From Bacteroidales bacterium (GTDB taxonomy: Bacteria; Bacteroidota; Bacteroidia; Bacteroidales; Muribaculaceae): a stretch of 64,000 bases of DNA. Positions 62,099-64,000 of the stretch are shown here, piece by piece. The stretch's first letter is position 1. Each line of letters starts with the position of its first letter. Both the position numbers and the translations under genes were made by a program. The stretch covers positions 62,001 through 126,000 of the forward strand of contig QAMW01000033.1 in assembly GCA_003150235.1 (NCBI GenBank), given 5' to 3'. The notes below the pieces were generated by a model. It was given only the letters and a program-made list of their open reading frames with translations, did not search any database and had not been told where the DNA came from.

Positions 62099-62797
62099 AT
62101 GGCGGTAATACTTAATATAGAGACCTCTACCAATGTATGTTCGACAGCCCTCACCTACGACGGGCATGTAATAACCCAACGCGAAGACTATCATGGTCAC
62201 AACCATGCTACTCTTCTCAGCGGCTATATAAAGGATTGTCTTGACGAGGCAAAAGCCAAGGACTTGAAAATCGACGCCGTGGCAGTAAGCATTGGTCCGG
62301 GCAGTTACACAGGTCTTCGTATCGGTCTTTCCGAGGCGAAAGGTCTTGCTTATGCGCTCGATGTGCCGTTAATCGGCATCGACACCCTTCAGATTATGAC
62401 AGTCGCCGTAATGTTCAGCGACTTCTTTGACGAGGACGTGATGTTTGCGCCGATGATTGACGCGCGACGCATGGAAGTGTTCACTGCAGTGTATGACTAT
62501 GCCCTGCGCCCGCTTCTTGCCCCTACCCCCCTCATTCTGACCGACGATAGTTACCGCGAGTTTCTTGACAAGGGACCGGTGATATTTTTCGGCAACGGTA
62601 GCGATAAGGCGCGTGAGCTTCTCTCACGACATCATAATGCCAATTTTATCACTGAAATTCATCCTACAGCCGCTAATATGATGGCTCTTGCCGACAAGGC
62701 TTATCTGAACAAGGATTTCCTTGATATCGCCTACTCCACACCGGCATACCTCAAAGAATTTCAGGCAACGGTAGCGAAGTCAAAACTGGGCGTTTAG
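62099..62797 (+). CDS. tsaB: tRNA threonylcarbamoyladenosine biosynthesis protein TsaB
   Basis: Partner of TsaD in making t6A on ANN-decoding tRNAs. N-terminal ILNIETSTNVCSTAL and AVSIGPGSYTGLRIGLSEAKGLAY are diagnostic. The start is ATG 62099 (MAVILNIETST); the longer frame uses a TTG within the promoter box. 232 residues, normal. metF follows 28 bases later. Confidence 0.95.
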   Translation: MAVILNIETSTNVCSTALTYDGHVITQREDYHGHNHATLLSGYIKDCLDEAKAKDLKIDAVAVSIGPGSYTGLRIGLSEAKGLAYALDVPLIGIDTLQIMTVAVMFSDFFDEDVMFAPMIDARRMEVFTAVYDYALRPLLAPTPLILTDDSYREFLDKGPVIFFGNGSDKARELLSRHHNANFITEIHPTAANMMALADKAYLNKDFLDIAYSTPAYLKEFQATVAKSKLGV

Positions 62798-62825
62798 CTC
62801 TTTTATTATTATATGTATTCTGTCA

Positions 62826-63782
62826 ATGAAAGTCACCGATTTGATAAAAGCCAACGGCAAGACCGGCTTCTCTTTTGAAGTGCTTCCACCTTTAAAAGGC
62901 AAGGGAATCTCGCAACTGTTTCGTAATATTGATATACTTAAAGAATTTAAACCGCTATATATCAACATCACCACTCATCGCAGCGAGATGGTGTACAAGA
63001 ACACGCCCGACGGGCTTTACCAGAAAGTAAGCGAGCGCAGCCGCCCCGGCACTGTTGCGGTAGCGGCGGCTATTCAGCAGAAATATGGTATACCCGCCGT
63101 GCCTCATATCATCTGCAGTGGTTTTTCGCGCATAGAAACAGAGTATGCGCTTATCGACCTCAATTTTCTTGGCATCACCAACCTGCTTATATTAAGAGGC
63201 GACAAGGCAAAACATGAAAACCGCTTTATCCCCAACGATAACGGATATTCCCACGCCACAGAGCTTCAGTTGCAAATTAATGAGTTTAACCGTGGCTATT
63301 TCATTGACGGCACAAAGATGGATATCGTGACCGGAGAACCCTTTTCATACGGTGTCGCCGGATATCCCGAAAAGCACGAGGAAGCACCCAATATCGACAT
63401 TGACATCCAGTATGCCCGACAGAAGGTTGACAATGGAGCTGAATATATCGTGACACAAATGTTTTTTGACAACAAAAAGTATTACGATTTTGTGGACCGC
63501 TGCCGCCGCGCAGGCATCAATGTCCCGATTATCGCAGGGTTGAAACCTATTACCACAATGAGCCAGCTTAACCTGCTCCCGAAGGTGTTTCATGTAGACC
63601 TGCCAATGGAACTTGCCACAGAGTTGATGAAATGCCATACCGATGCCGAAGCCAAGCAGGTAGGTGTCGAATGGTGCCGGATGCAGGCTGCCGACCTTAT
63701 CGCCCACAATATACCAAGCATCCACTTCTATTCGCTCAATGCCACGCGTAGCGTCGAGCAGGTGGCAAGGGATGTATATTAA
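62826..63782 (+). CDS. metF: Methylenetetrahydrofolate reductase
   Basis: Flavoenzyme reducing methylene-THF to methyl-THF for methionine synthesis. FSFEVLPPLKGKG, YINITTHRSEMVY, LLILRGDKAKHENRF, ADNGAEYIVTQMFFDN-type segment (VDNGAEYIVTQMFFDNKKYY) and the C-terminal IPSIHFYSLNATRSVEQV fit. 318 residues, normal. It is probably cotranscribed with tsaB and holB. Confidence 0.94.
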   Translation: MKVTDLIKANGKTGFSFEVLPPLKGKGISQLFRNIDILKEFKPLYINITTHRSEMVYKNTPDGLYQKVSERSRPGTVAVAAAIQQKYGIPAVPHIICSGFSRIETEYALIDLNFLGITNLLILRGDKAKHENRFIPNDNGYSHATELQLQINEFNRGYFIDGTKMDIVTGEPFSYGVAGYPEKHEEAPNIDIDIQYARQKVDNGAEYIVTQMFFDNKKYYDFVDRCRRAGINVPIIAGLKPITTMSQLNLLPKVFHVDLPMELATELMKCHTDAEAKQVGVEWCRMQAADLIAHNIPSIHFYSLNATRSVEQVARDVY

Positions 63783-63801
63783 TCTCATCATTTCTTCCAA
63801 T

Positions 63802-64000
63802 ATGAAATTTGCCGACATACCATACCACGAACATGCCAAAGAGCGGTTACGGTCAATGATTGACAGTGACCGCATACCCCACGCGTTGCTTATCGAAGGT
63901 CCGGCGGGTATCGGTAAATTTGCACTTGCGCGCGCCGCCGCGCAATATATCCATTGTGAAAACCGCAGCGGAGGTGACAGTTGCGGAGTGTGCCCGTCAT
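63802..64000 (+). CDS. holB: DNA polymerase III delta' subunit, partial
   Basis: Clamp-loader subunit; only the first 66 codons are in the window. MKFADIPYHEHAKERLRSMI and IPHALLIEGPAGIGKFALARA show the AAA+ start, with a P-loop GPAGIGKF that lacks the usual Ser/Thr after Lys, as often in delta'. The zinc module begins (CENRSGGDSCGVCPS). It lies 19 bases after metF. Confidence 0.88.
   Translation, partial: MKFADIPYHEHAKERLRSMIDSDRIPHALLIEGPAGIGKFALARAAAQYIHCENRSGGDSCGVCPS

Noticed and set aside
1..64000. CRISPR arrays, prophage, rRNA operon, IS elements with transposase
   Set aside because: Searched by eye on both strands; no regularly spaced repeats, transposase, phage structural genes or rRNA sequence seen.

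Overview
The window looks like a chromosomal contig of a Bacteroidales bacterium, most likely a gut Muribaculaceae relative. The family-level placement is an inference. Support comes from repeated Bacteroidota-type promoters (TTG, about 20 bases, TAnnTTTG), Bacteroidales-typical families (DUF4831, DUF4296, DUF5063, a zinc-less DksA-like protein, split glycine dehydrogenase) and capsule-locus logic resembling that of Bacteroides.

Layout. 1-4.9 kb: a minus-strand glycine cleavage operon, promoter > lplA > gcvT > gcvH > gcvPA > gcvPB (cut by the window start). 5.2-18 kb: housekeeping and envelope genes: a DUF4831 protein, NAD(P)HX repair enzyme, hpt-adk, a CE7-type esterase, an outer-membrane barrel, HU, a run of two overlapping rhomboid proteases with an endonuclease/exonuclease/phosphatase-fold protein, an M3 peptidase lipoprotein and a ThiF/MoeB-like enzyme. 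18.3-34.6 kb: a capsular/exopolysaccharide locus. It opens with a 203-bp element bounded by 17-bp inverted repeats that carries a promoter facing away from the operon. Then come a protein fusing a catalytically dead tyrosine-recombinase fold to a NusG/UpxY-like antiterminator, a possible UpxZ-like partner, and 12 glycan genes (flippase, epimerase, Fe-S/acyltransferase fusion, pyruvyltransferase, acyltransferases, glf, glycosyltransferases, Wzy). The locus ends at a strong bidirectional terminator. 34.6-38 kb: a second, oppositely oriented glycan set (GT2, Wzx, EamA). 38-45 kb: ileS, a DksA-like gene, lspA, a DUF4296 lipoprotein, folE, a SPOR protein and tRNA-Ser(GCT). 45.4-50.7 kb: a glutaminase-like secreted protein with an AraC regulator, a second divergent AraC regulator and a flavodoxin-like reductase. 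50.7-57.8 kb: a type I restriction-modification operon (hsdM-hsdS-unknown PD-(D/E)XK-like gene-hsdR), bounded on both sides by hairpin-rich REP-like DNA. 58.2-58.5 kb: a candidate structured small RNA with its own promoter and terminator. 58.9-64 kb: YccF, DUF5063, nadD, gmk, yicC, tsaB, metF and the start of holB.

How it works together. The capsule locus appears to be phase variable at several levels. An invertible promoter is in the OFF orientation in this assembly. An acyltransferase gene is broken by one extra T in a T7 tract. Composition shifts abruptly inside and between genes, which indicates mosaic assembly. The fusion of a recombinase-like DNA-binding fold to an antiterminator, sitting next to the invertible DNA, is the most unusual object in the window. 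It suggests a protein that may couple site recognition at the switch to transcript elongation through the long operon. No intact site-specific recombinase is present, so inversion would need an enzyme encoded elsewhere.

Limits: all family calls are from reading motifs by eye, with no database search. Several starts were moved downstream of the longest open frame where the longer frame began at TTG or GTG or overlapped a promoter.
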